Assembly: GCA_032622095.1 (NCBI GenBank)
Contig: CP136064.1
Span: 178,142,247 to 178,206,246, forward strand
Origin: Siphonodentalium dalli
Taxonomy: Eukaryota; Mollusca; Scaphopoda; Gadilida; Siphonodentaliidae
Reading direction: 5' to 3'
DNA: 64,000 bases
This document shows, in pieces, positions 46,168 to 57,163 of this stretch. A program made the position numbers and the translations under genes. The stretch's first letter is position 1. Each line of letters opens with the position of its first letter. The notes under the pieces were generated by a model. That model saw only the letters and a program-made list of their open reading frames with translations, was not told the DNA's origin and did no database searches.

Positions 46168-46982
46168 TGATTTTATTTTGATCTTGAGGTAAAAGTAGGG
46201 GAATAAAAATAAATACTTGACCCTAGAGTGGAGTTTCACCTATGGTAGCTTAACCGTATAAGTTGGTAAAGTAAATCTCAATATATGAGATGGAATTGAA
46301 GATCGGGTATTAAGTCTGTTTTGAGCATGTCATAAAAATGGTTGATAAAAGATATGAAAGACAAGATGAAACATTATTAATTTAATTTGTCAGTAGCCTA
46401 TTCATAATTGTTTAATTACAACATATGTGCAATATTTTAAAAATTATTTTGTTTTATTGGAATAAAAATAGCATGCAAAATATATACTTCACTCATATGT
46501 GGAGTTTTATTAGTCTAAAGAGTTTATACAAACTATCTATCAAGTTTATACATGAGCCCGGATGTTAAATAGGTCAGATATATATGATATACTCAAAAGA
46601 ATGTCAGACATCCCTTTGGATTGAGTGCAAATTCCACGGGAAGACTTCCCTCGATCACTCTCTGTCTCTCAACACAAGGGTGTATTCCAATATAGTATCC
46701 AGTTACTGCACGTTTTATGCCGCATCAAACAAATGTCATGCTATCTTCGGCTGGCTCCACAAATTACTACCCTCCGGGCATGTCCAACATGCGTTTGGTT
46801 TATATGTTAAGCCAGCTGGCACATGCCATAATTGTATATTTCGATTAACGTTGTCATTACAAATACAAAATACCCCAAAAATATGCCATAATTTTATTTT
46901 GATCTTGAGGTAAAAGTAGGGGAATAAAAATAAATACTTGACCCTAGAGTGGAGTTTCATCTATGGTAGCTTAACCCTATAA
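46168..46982. repeat. Dispersed repeat bounded by 94-bp direct repeats, intron 3
   Basis: The stretch 46,170-46,263 ('TTTTATTTTGATCTTGAGG' to 'GGTAGCTTAACCGTATAAG') recurs at 46,889-46,982 with about two differences. Between them lies the roughly 620-bp sequence shared with 37,551-37,846 plus 39,174-39,480. It has an unoccupied TATA site at 46,525-46,528. Confidence 0.8.
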
Positions 46983-47205
46983 GTACCAAGTTTTTGCCTG
47001 TAAATGCTCTATCCGAGCTAAGTTTTTCTGGCAATTTGCTCATGATTAGCTTGGCACAGCAACGTTCTGAGCGCAGTTATTAGGAAAAGGTGGGTACTGT
47101 CAAGGAATAATTTTCCTATCATCCAAACAGAATCTGTGGCAAAACTGTGGATGGACCACATTTAGATCATAAGAAAATAAAAACATTGCACTGCTGAAAT
47201 CTTAC

Positions 47206-47399
47206 ATTCTTGTCGACGATCCTGAGAGTTTTGAAGTAACCAAGCACAAATTGATCATCAATAAGCCATGGTGATCTAACCGACAGTTCACGTAATTCCT
47301 TGGCTTCATTACTCCAACTGTAATCCAGGTGCCACGGGGAAAACTTCGAGTTCACAAACTCCTCCAACACCTCTGTTTTCTCTGTGTCTGGACCTTCAT
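47206..47399 (-). CDS. LRRC43: LRRC43 exon 3
   Basis: Residues about 62-126. Acceptor 'TTTCTTCCTCAG' before 47,399 completes G|AT (Asp); donor AAT|GTAAGA. It codes 'VLEEFVNSKFSPWHLDYSW', 'EAKELRELSVRSPWLIDDQF' and 'GYFKTLRIVDKN'. This block, ahead of the LRRs, is the most recognisable part of LRRC43. Confidence 0.96.
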
Positions 47400-47433
47400 C
47401 TGAGGAAGAAAGACATTATTTATAAGATATTAA

Positions 47434-47649
47434 CACTTTCTATACTAGATGGAATCTCTCAGTCAGTTAAAAAGTGTATATCAGAATGGTCTATTATTCA
47501 TTAGGAGGGTTGTTAAGGCGATAAAAGCAGACATTAGGTAAATAGAAGAGACGAAGGAGCCCTATTTATTTAGGGAAATGTATAGATAATAAGTTCAACA
47601 AATAACGTATGGATAACTACTCATCAATGATGCTTTAGTATAGAAATGG
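47434..47649. mobile_element. TATACT-family TTAA MITE, intron 2
   Basis: TTAA at 47,430-47,433 and 47,650-47,653. Ends CACTTTCTATACT and AGTATAGAAATGG. It starts 31 bases upstream of exon 3's acceptor. Confidence 0.8.
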
Positions 47650-47699
47650 TTAAGTCTTGTATTGATTAAGTTTAAACGGATATGGCTCGTTTGAACCCA

Positions 47700-49055
47700 A
47701 ACATTATTTATACATAATTTCGTAAGAGGCATGTCAAAACATACCTACGCAGAAGATTTCCAAACAAATTCGTTGATATAGCGCTGAAAATACATGTTTT
47801 GTTTCTAATATATTTTGATAAATTTGATACCGTTTCATTTGTGTCGGTTCAATGTTTAGTCAGCGGTCGAGTAAAAATAACAACTGTAGACAATGGGAAG
47901 AAAATCTAGAGCTTTAGTCGCTCTGAAACATTTATGGTACGACATAAATTTGATAACAAAAATGAAGAGAATGCAGTGTACGACTATATTTTAATACTTT
48001 CATGTTAAGATAACACAAATTACCATTTCTGGACATTTCTGATGACTACAAATGGCACTGTTTTAGTATGGGGCCCATACATTGTGTTTGAAGTTGTATT
48101 TTTTATAACTTCAAATTGTCTTTCTGGGACATATAACCATACCAGAAAAAATTAAAAAGTTAATACTATCAGGTGTATTTTGGAGCGCAAATCGCAATGT
48201 GACTTTAATATGCATTTACAACCTGAATGAAAAATTTGACAAAGTCTATACTGTAGCGCCATGTGTGATAGTGAACTAGTCTTCAAACTTCAAACTTTTT
48301 GGTTTCTGCATGCAAGTCTGGCTTTTAAGATCACAAAATTCTCATGTAACCTATGTATAGTGTACATACGTACGTACGTTTGACAATGTACATGTATGAA
48401 TATTGCTTGTTTTTTGGGCATAATTAATATACCTGTAGCATGAACCCAGGTGAATGGTTTTAAATTATATCTCATCATGGTGATTGATTTGAATTGAATT
48501 TCAAATGATTCAGATTGTCTAGACACTAAGGCCAAAATTTAAATTTTGTTAGTTTTCCCACACGCTATCTACACAATAAAAAGCCAGCAAAACACAGACT
48601 GTAACATGAACATGATGTCACAAATTGTTGACATAATCTCTAAAAGCGGTCAGCAGAACAATTAGGCATGCTTTTAAAATTTCAGCCGAATTGCATCTGA
48701 AGCCAGCTATTTATATCGATCAAGCTTGGACATGTTTTCTTAGGCTGACTCAATGTGCTGCTTGGGCTAGACTCAAATTCTCGGCTGATTTTGTGAACAT
48801 AAATAAGAATACATTCAGCTTTTTGTACATTCATTTCTTAATCAAATACATATACGTGTACATGTATTATACATTGAATATATATAAGAATGGGTGGAGG
48901 CACTGGTTCAGATGTTCCTCAACTCAAATAAAAAATTAGATCCTGATTTGAACCATTGTTGGGGGTCTTGTCGAACATGAAGAGAGTACAAATATATATA
49001 TTAGATGATCTACCTACCAAAATTTTTCACATACGGTTAGGAATGGCAAACAAAT
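47700..49055. other. Intron 2 sequence without recognised features
   Basis: AT-rich with short frames only. Confidence 0.45.
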
Positions 49056-49065
49056 ATTTTATTAA

Positions 49066-49531
49066 CACTTTCTTTACTGAGTGGATTCTCCCACTCAGTT
49101 ATAAAACTATACATTGGAATGGTCTATTATTCATCTGGATGGGTGTTAAAAAAAATAAGCAAACGTCGATAAATAAATAAAATTGCAGAAGAAGTTTTAT
49201 TTATTGGAGGAAAATGTTTAGATAATACAGTAATGCCCTAAATAATCGACTCCTTAACCACAGCAGAATTATGGGTAACTTTTCAGGATTTAGTCAGAAA
49301 TATGGCTTGTTGCCATTCTTCTGAAAGTTCTCACTGAGAGCTTTCCGATGAATGGCAACAAGCCATATTTCCGACTAAATCCTGAAAAATTACCCATAAT
49401 TCTGCTGTGGTTAAAGAGTCGATTATTTAGGGCATTACTGTATGTTCAACAAAATGAACTTTGTTGAACTTATTATCTGAACATTTCCTAAGGGATAACT
49501 ACTCATCAATGAGTGTTTAGTATAGAAAGGG
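49066..49531. mobile_element. TATACT-family TTAA MITE carrying a nested TA-MITE, intron 2
   Basis: TTAA at 49,062-49,065 and 49,532-49,535. Ends CACTTTCTTTACT and AGTATAGAAAGGG. Taking out the TA-MITE (49,228-49,440) and one TA restores the 'TAGATAATA...GTTCAACAAA' seen in other family members. Confidence 0.88.
49228..49440. mobile_element. TA-target palindromic MITE, copy 8 (213 bp, nested, full length)
   Basis: TA at 49,226-49,227 and 49,441-49,442. CAGTAATGCCC and GGGCATTACTG ends; both arms are nearly perfect mirrors around 'CTCACTGAGAG'. The best-preserved copy together with 53,916-54,128. Confidence 0.92.
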
Positions 49532-49565
49532 TTAATAGTGGCCTAACCACATTACATACATGTAC

Positions 49566-49650
49566 CTTGTGTTATGACATATACATGTTTGTTAGTTTTC
49601 TTCTTGGGACTTGTTTTCTTGGAGCACTGTGTTGAGATATGTTCCTCCCT
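49566..49650 (-). CDS. LRRC43: LRRC43 exon 2
   Basis: Residues about 34-61. Acceptor 'CTTTTCTTGTTGCAG' before 49,650; donor G|GTACAT. It codes 'REEHISTQCSKKTSPKKKTN' and 'KHVYVITQ', a basic linker. It starts in phase 0 after Trp33 of exon 1 and ends one base into Asp62, fitting both neighbours. It lies where the family is variable, so phase and splice signals carry the call. Confidence 0.78.
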
Positions 49651-49676
49651 CTGCAACAAGAAAAGATATCATGAAA

Positions 49677-50006
49677 GCAAGTCTGAGTTTAGTGTGTCTG
49701 ACCTCATTCTGCTTAGGCCTCATCTTCTGAGAAGTATCTATATTCTCAAATTAACATTGTTTTAGTTACTTTTCTCTTCTGTTGAGTTTCTATATCCCCT
49801 AATTTGCAGATGATAAAATGCATAATTGAGGTGACAAATGGGTGAACATCACCAACTTCAACTGGGGAATATCAATCTGATCCTAGATCTCCCATAGCAG
49901 TTGAGGCCTAAGCAGAATGAGGTCCCCAGAGAGTGAATTTAGTGATGCTATCCCGCACAGCGGGACCTCATTCTGCAAATGTCGGACACACTAAATTCAG
50001 ACTTGC
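49677..50006. mobile_element. 330-bp TIR MITE, intron 1
   Basis: Inverted ends GCAAGTCTGAGTTTAGTGTG (left) and the complement of GCAAGTCTGAATTTAGTGTG (right). Inside, 'CCTCATTCTGCTTAGGCCTC' is also mirrored. Flanks ATGAAA and ATGAAT could be a target duplication. It begins 27 bases upstream of exon 2. A related copy is at 15,315. Confidence 0.78.
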
Positions 50007-50551
50007 ATGAATGCTGGGCTTATTCGTGGAAGCATACTCTGCATGAACTAGTATTTAAACTGATAATTAAATACCTAGTTGTTATAACGAGGTAAAAGGA
50101 ACAGGTGCAAGATTTTGTACGAAGAAGTTTCGAATCCTCTGGACAAATCATACCAGATTGTTTAATCATTTCCTACCAGTACCAGGATCATTGGAACATG
50201 GAGTATTATATTTTCGAAAATAACATGGGTTTATAACATGAAAAATTTGACAAATTTATGATTCTTTTTGACAGATGATACCTTTCTGGAAGATCATTCC
50301 GGCATCAAAATATCTCAATATAATATACATGAACTACTTACAAATGAACTCTTCGTTCTGTAATATTATTTTTTATCACATAATTAACCAAAAAACCAGC
50401 TTCATATTTATTGGTAAAACACACATGTAATATTAGCGCGTGCGATGACTTCACACCATTATTTAAATGACTTGTGATTGCTGATGTTTATGATTGTTGT
50501 TTTCGATGAATACTTCGCGCTGCTTCGCGTTTATTTGATCATGTGATAAAA

Positions 50552-50696
50552 GGTATCTCAAACTCGTTCTATTTTGTACGTAATTTATCAATCTCGTCCA
50601 CTAAATTCTATTTGAGCCTCGGAAACCTCGGCTCAAATCGAATTTAGTGAACTCGGTTGATAAATTACATATAAAATAGAAACTCATGTGAGATCC
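50552..50696. repeat. Fold-back repeat, intron 1
   Basis: 'GGTATCTCAAACTCGTTCTA' to 'TTTGAGCC' is mirrored by 'GGCTCAAATCGAATTTAGTG' to 'CTCATGTGAGATCC'. Arms of about 65 bases, short loop near 50,624. Confidence 0.72.
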
Positions 50697-51779
50697 TCTA
50701 TTTGTTACAATTTTCGTTAACATCACCGAGAAACTATGAAACTAATAGAAAACGCTCTTTTCATTACATGCTGGAATGAAGGATTCTTATTTATGTTATT
50801 CTCTGGTGGAGCTAGGCAATATAGCGGAGTGGTCTTGGCCACAAAGGGGCAATTTTTTTTTTTACACACAGAAAAATTATATATCATATCAAAGTAGAAG
50901 TTGTCTGCTTCATGTTCCACCCTGCTGTAAAGTTTGAAAGTGGTGCCATTGTCATGGAAACATCATGAAAACAATGTAGACACATTTTGAGATAAAACCT
51001 TCAGTAGATGGTAAAAACAAATTTAATCACATTCTAGGACAGGAAGATAATTTATTGGTGGTATTTTCCACAATAACTATTATCCAACGGACTATTCCAG
51101 TATTAAATAGTATGCGCATATAGGTTATGAGAGATTTATTGCCATTTTTATTTTTAAAATGGTGATTTTTACAAAAAAAATGGGATAATTTTCGATTGGA
51201 ACATTCATCAGATACTACATTGGAAAACATTAATAATTTATACATATTGTGACAGCTTCATATGTCTACTTCAAATTAATTTTGATAAAACTGCCATAAA
51301 GGCCAAAGACCCTTACCTGTTAGTGTTACCATGGAAACCATATTGAAACGAGAGGCCGATCACGATCGGCAGATGTTAACCCATCCCTTGGCAATAGTAA
51401 ATTACTATGATGGGAATCATAAATGAGAGTTTTGGTGTTGAATTATAGAGTATACTTTTATGTACTATTATAGACAAATGTACATAACACAAATTATTTT
51501 AATGTATGGGTCACTAGCATTTATATAAGAGAATGCACTGGTACAGCTAAACCACCACAGCCTTGGGTTAAATGTGAAAGGTGGCCAGGACATGGGGTAC
51601 TTGGGTTTAGAGAGTTTACAATAACCAGAGTAAGAGTGCAAATTAATTAGATAGAGCTACTGCCTGTAAGCCTGTGTGTGTCCTGTCCCTAAAAACATAG
51701 CTGATTTCACTGTTTTACTGCTGGTGCTGGTAATCAATTAGATGTTGACTGCTATGGTTATCTGTTCAATTCTTAGTTG

Positions 51780-52330
51780 AAAAAGGGCCATAACTCTGGT
51801 ATAAAATGTTGGATCTAACCCATATTCAATCTCGATTTGTATTTTGAGTTGAGAAACTCGCATACCAAATTTGGTTCTTATCAGTTGAAAAATGGTTGAT
51901 TTATCAAAATATGTAGAAATTCTATGTCAAAGGGCCATAACTCCATTGAAAAATATCGGATCAAACCCATATTCGAACTCGATCTGTATTTTGGTCCGAG
52001 AATCTTGCATACCAAATTTGATTCTGATGAGATAAAAAAATTTTGAGTTATGGTAGCATGCATGAATTCTAAGTCGAAAAAGGGCCATAACTCCGTGAAA
52101 AAAACTCGGATCGAACCCGTATTCGAACTCGATCTGTATTTGGTGCTGACAAATTCATATACAAAATTTGGTTCCGATCAGATATAAAATTTTTGAGTTA
52201 TCGCACCATGCGTGAAGTGTCTACAGACAGACAGACAGACATACAGACAGACAGACGGACTAACGACGAGTGGTCAATCCGGACAACGACACTATGTTTA
52301 CCATACTATGGTATGGGTAAACATAAAAAT
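51780..52330 (+). repeat. Three-unit SINE-like repeat ending in ACAG runs, intron 1
   Basis: Units carry 'AAAAAGGGCCATAACTC', 'CCATATTCGAACTCGATCTG' and 'CATACCAAATTTGGTTC'. They start near 51,779, 51,927 and 52,076. The tail is 'CAGACAGACAGACAGAC'. Related to 34,040-34,820. Confidence 0.72.
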
Positions 52331-52990
52331 ACAAAAAATGGCATTAATGGAAAGATATGAAGTCTTATAACCTTTGCGGCATATTATAACTTTTTAAAAT
52401 CTGTTTTCTATGACATGCAGCTTTAATCCCGACTTCTGTGTTTGGTGACTGTTGTGGTTTATTCAGCTGTTGACATGGAAACAGACCAATTAAATTGCCT
52501 ATGTCTATTGTGTTCGTAGGTGTATCCTAAATTATGGAAGATTAATTATACACACAATGTAAATATCCCCACATATAGATTGATCACTCTTACTGATCAC
52601 AATATGAAGTTGCGAATTTACAGATTATTCTAATTATTAACAATTCTTATAAATTTATGCACTCAAATGTTATTTTTATTTCACAGCAATAATTGTTTCT
52701 ATATAGCAGTAAATTTCAGGCTAAATTTAGGATAACTAAAAACTTTCAAAATTGCCTTAACAATCGGAGCGAGCATGGAATCATGATAGAATATTTCTTT
52801 TTTTAATCTCAATTGCCTTTCAAATGTCTGAAATGTCATAAGAAACATGTATACAGGAATGCCATAGTCAGATGAAATGTTCTGAGTAGGGATATAATTT
52901 ACCATAAATGTATCAAACCCTCACAAATCTAGATGTTATAGGGTAAAAAAAACATAAAAAATGCTTAACATATTACCTAGACCAAGTCTT

Positions 52991-53045
52991 CTCGGTCCAC
53001 AACAGCTTGGGATATCAGTGGGGATGACGCTGTTTTTGGACCGAG
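52991..53045. repeat. Short perfect-ended hairpin, intron 1
   Basis: CTCGGTCCA and TGGACCGAG pair perfectly, followed by AACAGC with GCTGTT, in a total of 55 bases. The minus strand also has a short frame here that I rejected as an exon. Confidence 0.55.
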
Positions 53046-53389
53046 TCCCGCCCCGTTGCTCTTCCATAACAGATGTTCATTCAAAAGTTGTACTACATGT
53101 ACATATAAATTGGAACCCGGGCATTCACGTAAAACCCATGTCCGTGATTAATCTTTCTTCAAATGATATATCATCTACCATGATAGAAAAGGTAGAGTGA
53201 TGATACAATCATTTAATGCATTGTTTATACAATTTTCTTCTAGCGCCTTCAAATCGAAATTGTATGGAAAATTATCCTTTGTTTACTTAAATATCTCATT
53301 GCTTTGACATTTAACGAACCTCTGATATATGAATGTTTGATATCTTCATGCTTGGGAAAGGATGCCCTCCATGTTCATATATGCAAAGA

Positions 53390-53560
53390 TGTTTTTTTGT
53401 CGAATGACCCCAAAATTACTTGTTGTCATCTACATGTACATGCCAATTTCAACAGCCATGATAAATTTCATAATGATCTGACCAAAGGTACTTCCAGTAG
53501 CCTGTGCTAATGGAAATTGTTGATGGACATACGGGGTACACACACATGGACTCGATCCCT
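53390..53560 (+). repeat. Single unit of the 163-bp repeat, intron 1
   Basis: 'TCGAATGACCCCAAAATTAC', 'CATGATAAATTTCATAATGA' and 'GTAGCCTGTGC' match units of the array at 31,001-32,655. Confidence 0.75.
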
Positions 53561-53915
53561 CTATAAATTGGCAAAACGAACAACTTTAAAGAAGGAAAGG
53601 AATATTGTTGATAAATAAAATTATGAATTAGTTGAAGAATATGTATATACCACTTTCCTTCTTTAAAGTTGTTCGTTTTGCCAATTAATTAAAATTTAAT
53701 TTATAGATGGCCTCCGCGAATTGCTAATGCGAGTTGAGGGACATCCGCAATTTAATTTGAGCGATCGGGACTCCCACACAGCTTTCTTCTGAAGTACATG
53801 TAGGCGCTAGTTAATGAATAATATTATTTAATTGACTGAATGACATCAATAATCAATATTCTTCATCTTATTCACAAATTAGAAGGGGACCTCCCAGCAT
53901 GCATGGGCACGTATA

Positions 53916-54128
53916 CAGTAATTCCCTAAATAATCGACTCCTTAGCCACAGCAGAATTATGGGTAATTTTTCAGGATTTAGTCGGAAATATGGCTTGTTG
54001 CCATTCATCGGAAAGCTCTCACTGAGAGCTTACCGATGAATGGCAACAAGCCATATTTCTGACTAAATCCTGTAAAGTTACCCATAATTATGCTGTGGTT
54101 AAGGAGTCGATTATTTAGGTCATTACTG
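53916..54128. mobile_element. TA-target palindromic MITE, copy 9 (213 bp)
   Basis: TA at 53,914-53,915 and 54,129-54,130; CAGTAATTCCC and GGTCATTACTG ends; full mirrored arms. Confidence 0.88.
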
Positions 54129-54129
54129 T

Positions 54130-55140
54130 ATATGGGGACCTCCACAAATTCTTATTGTCGTATTCAATCTATGATTCTTGCAATTCTCAACTATGATTCT
54201 CGCATACATATCTCTGCTTTGTTATCGAAAGATAGTCATATCATATGTACAACAGAATGTTTCTTTTATTTGGCTATTAAACAGTAAATCTTTCAATATA
54301 TTGAAAGTTATGCATCATGCATGTGCAATAAATATTGCAATTCTGCATTCCTGTCAAATTCACATAAACTATCTTGACTGAAGATACAGGGAGAGGGTAA
54401 CTTTAATCTTAAAGAAAGATATTATTGAACATTGAGAAATTTGCTAAATTCATCTCTGAGAAAAGTTAAAATTAAAGCACCAGCAGTCAGAGGACTTGCT
54501 CTCATTGCATTGAATTTAAAAAAAAAATTCATGGGATACCCTTCAAACCACCTCTATTCCTCCATATGCTGCTCCCACCCAACTTATGGCATATTATGAT
54601 TCAATTTTGATTCTCGTACCATCAAACTTGTGAATCAACTTTGATTCTCGTGAAAATGGATGGATTTTAAGGCCTGCCTTTTGGCTATAGCAACTGTTTA
54701 AAGGAATTTTATTCTGAAACAATTTTAGTACTTTCTTTCAATATTATATAATTAAAATGTCCAATTTGCCCAAATAATCTTGCTAATTTTGTTTTTATAA
54801 CGGGAAAAAAAATAAAAAATTCTGAAGAATGCCGAAGATCTTATGTTGTAGACGAAGTCAGGTTATTGAAGTCACATGATCTCCGGTCACATGATATAAC
54901 ACGTGACAATGACATAGCGATAGGGGAATTCCCGTTACTATCAAAACAAAGCAACCTTACTGTTTGCCAGCTTATCTATGTATATATGGCTTTGTGCATA
55001 TATTATCAACATCTTTGTGTCAATTACGCATAACAATATAGCATTATAAAAGCATGCGCTTACGTCGATATAAACAATGGCAGTGGTTCGTTTGAACATC
55101 CAATTATGACACTTTTCAAAGGAGGGATAACATATATAAA
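54130..55140. other. Intron 1 sequence without recognised features
   Basis: AT-rich; no supported gene. Confidence 0.45.
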
Positions 55141-55510
55141 TACATGTACACAAACTTTTGATACACATGCTTTATATACCCGTCAAAGTCATAGCAATTT
55201 CTGGTTTAAAAAAGTAATCACATATATATATATAAACGCTCTTTATTCGACCCATATTCAGGAATACGCTTAGCTGGGAATTCTCTTTGTTGAGTCATGG
55301 TCACAGGTGAAGGAAAGTGGGACACATTTTAGAATAGTTGTCATCGTGAATATTTACTAATTACATCAATACATGTATGTAAATACATGTGCACGAACTT
55401 TTGATAAACATGCTTTACATACCCGTCAAAGTCATAGCAATTTCCAGTTTATTAAATGCTCTTTATTCGCACCATATCAGGAATACGCTTGACATGGAAC
55501 GCTTTTTATT
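55141..55510. repeat. Local direct duplication, intron 1
   Basis: 'AACTTTTGATACACATGCTT' plus 'ACCCGTCAAAGTCATAGCAA' at 55,152-55,206 recurs about 244 bases on (55,396-55,450), and both copies are followed by 'CGCTCTTTATTCG' or 'TGCTCTTTATTCG' and 'AGGAATACGCTT'. Confidence 0.75.
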
Positions 55511-55539
55511 GAGTCATGGTGATACTCATGACTGGATGC

Positions 55540-55848
55540 TCCGGCAAAAATTTATATTCTTTACGGGAGTTGACATTTATCTTGGGATGGCATTCTCGTT
55601 GGTGGTCGGTTTTAATGTGGGTATTCACGTTGTGCTCAAAACACCTTTTTTCGAAGTGGACGGAATAACTTCTGGACCATTTCGTCGACGACCACTTTAA
55701 TAGTTTCTGATTTTGCGCAATGGGTTTCCCCACAGAAATCACGCCAAATGTCATGTAAACGAACATCATTTGGAAATGAATGTAGAATTATACCCAATTG
55801 AATGTCACTATACCGACCACAGCCGAAAACACTGCATTTATTTGGCAT
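55540..55848 (-). pseudogene. THAP-domain relic, frameshifted
   Basis: From an ATG at 55,848 the minus strand reads 'MPNKCSVFGCGRYSD', 'GIILHSFPNDVRLHDIW', the start of a THAP zinc finger (DNA-binding C2CH type) with its first two Cys (C5, C10), the FP pair and the Trp. The second half, 'YSVHFEKRCF' near 55,667, is in another frame, and the Cys expected two residues before the His is Tyr. So a net indel and a lost zinc ligand. THAP domains occur in host regulators and in P-type transposases; this could be either. Downstream frame ends about 55,506. Confidence 0.6.
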
Positions 55849-56982
55849 TGTCACGAATGAATGAATGAAAAAATGATTGTGAACATATGGGACACTCGAG
55901 GCATATATATAGAAAATTAAAACAATATTGTGAACACGCGCCCGAATAGAGTTCACATGTCAGCTCGTGTTTTATTAATAGCTTTATTTTTGACACAACA
56001 GTGTTATCTACCCCACTCAATCGGCCTTTTATATTTTTGTCAAAACAATAACTTTTCAAACAGCACTGATGACAAATCACAAGTGAAGATAACTCACCGG
56101 GCGATGACAATTCACCACGTATACACAATGTTATTGATGCCCCGCAGTATAAATTCCATTACACTCACGCGCTCATGTTATTTATTTCTCAGCTTATTTA
56201 TTACGCGATTGTTATTGGAGTCATGGACTAGGATCATTGTGATCATAATACATGTAGGGCTGGCTTTCCGATAGCGTTTTGTTGTATTCATCAGGATAGT
56301 AATCTTTTAACATTGTATCGATTTTGCCAAGTGAACAACACAAATATAATTGATAGAATAAGCCACTATGATGACTATACCGTATAGTACACGCATATTC
56401 CTCCCTTTAGTTTAAAGTCGTCTCTTTCACCCATTTTAGGGGACCTAGCTCCACGAATACATGTACAAGGGACGGGTATCACAGCACATAGCGTTAAGAA
56501 CAAACGAGAAAGCACAAGCGAAGATAGCACAACGAGTCCAGTACTGGAATGACTTTAGAGTCATTAAAAGCAGTCAGAAGAACAACAACAAGAATTTGGG
56601 GAACTCCGCAAACTGCATGGGACCTACTGCAAATCACCAAATTCAAATATTATACTTAATTCTATATAATTTTAATAGTGAAATATAACTATAATTATAC
56701 TATTTATAGGCCAACTTATACTTATACAGTTAAATTCAGGATCTACAAGACTACATGAGTACACGTGTGCCTGACCTGGGAATAGTGGTATTATATTTAT
56801 ACTAAATTATAGTGGATCGCGGCCAGCTCGCCCCAGGGCCAAATCAGTCCAGATAGTTTTTGGCAAAGGAGAGTTAGAGTAGATCATACTACTTACTAGA
56901 TCTAGTAGATGGGTCCGTGACTACCCGCCACCGAGACAACCCGCCCCCGTTCACTGTGGGACAACCCGCCCCCAAAAATCAA

Positions 56983-57163
56983 TTAGCGGTAATCAGTGGC
57001 TGTTTTGAACGGAGCTCCCACAATCTTGAACGTTCCATCGATGAACCATCTGCGTGCGGTGTTGAGGAGGCTCAGTTGAAACGGTGTTGAAAAAACTATG
57101 TGGCGACAGGTGTCTAGGTTGATGTCTGCTATGAGGAATACGTCGATGTTGAGATAGTCGGTG
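56983..57163 (-). pseudogene. MULE transposase fragment, catalytic-region start
   Basis: It reads 'DYLNIDVFLIADINLDTCRH', 'IVFSTPFQLSLLNTARR' and 'WFIDGTFKIVGAPF'. The W-x-x-D-G-T-F-K motif (near 57,050-57,025) with 'HIVFST' ahead of it is characteristic of Mutator-like transposases, where this Asp is taken to be the first catalytic acid. The protein stops about ten residues later and runs into the terminal repeat, so the rest of the catalytic domain is deleted. Confidence 0.82.

Noticed and set aside
52977-53067. Possible first exon of LRRC43 (ATG, 30 codons, GTAATA donor)
   Set aside because: It ends one base into a codon while exon 2 starts at phase 0, and exon 1 at 59,919-60,017 carries the family signature and fits in phase. 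The sequence is also a hairpin.
55930-56274. 114-aa plus-strand frame
   Set aside because: Lies antisense to the THAP relic area and beyond it; no family resemblance or splice support.
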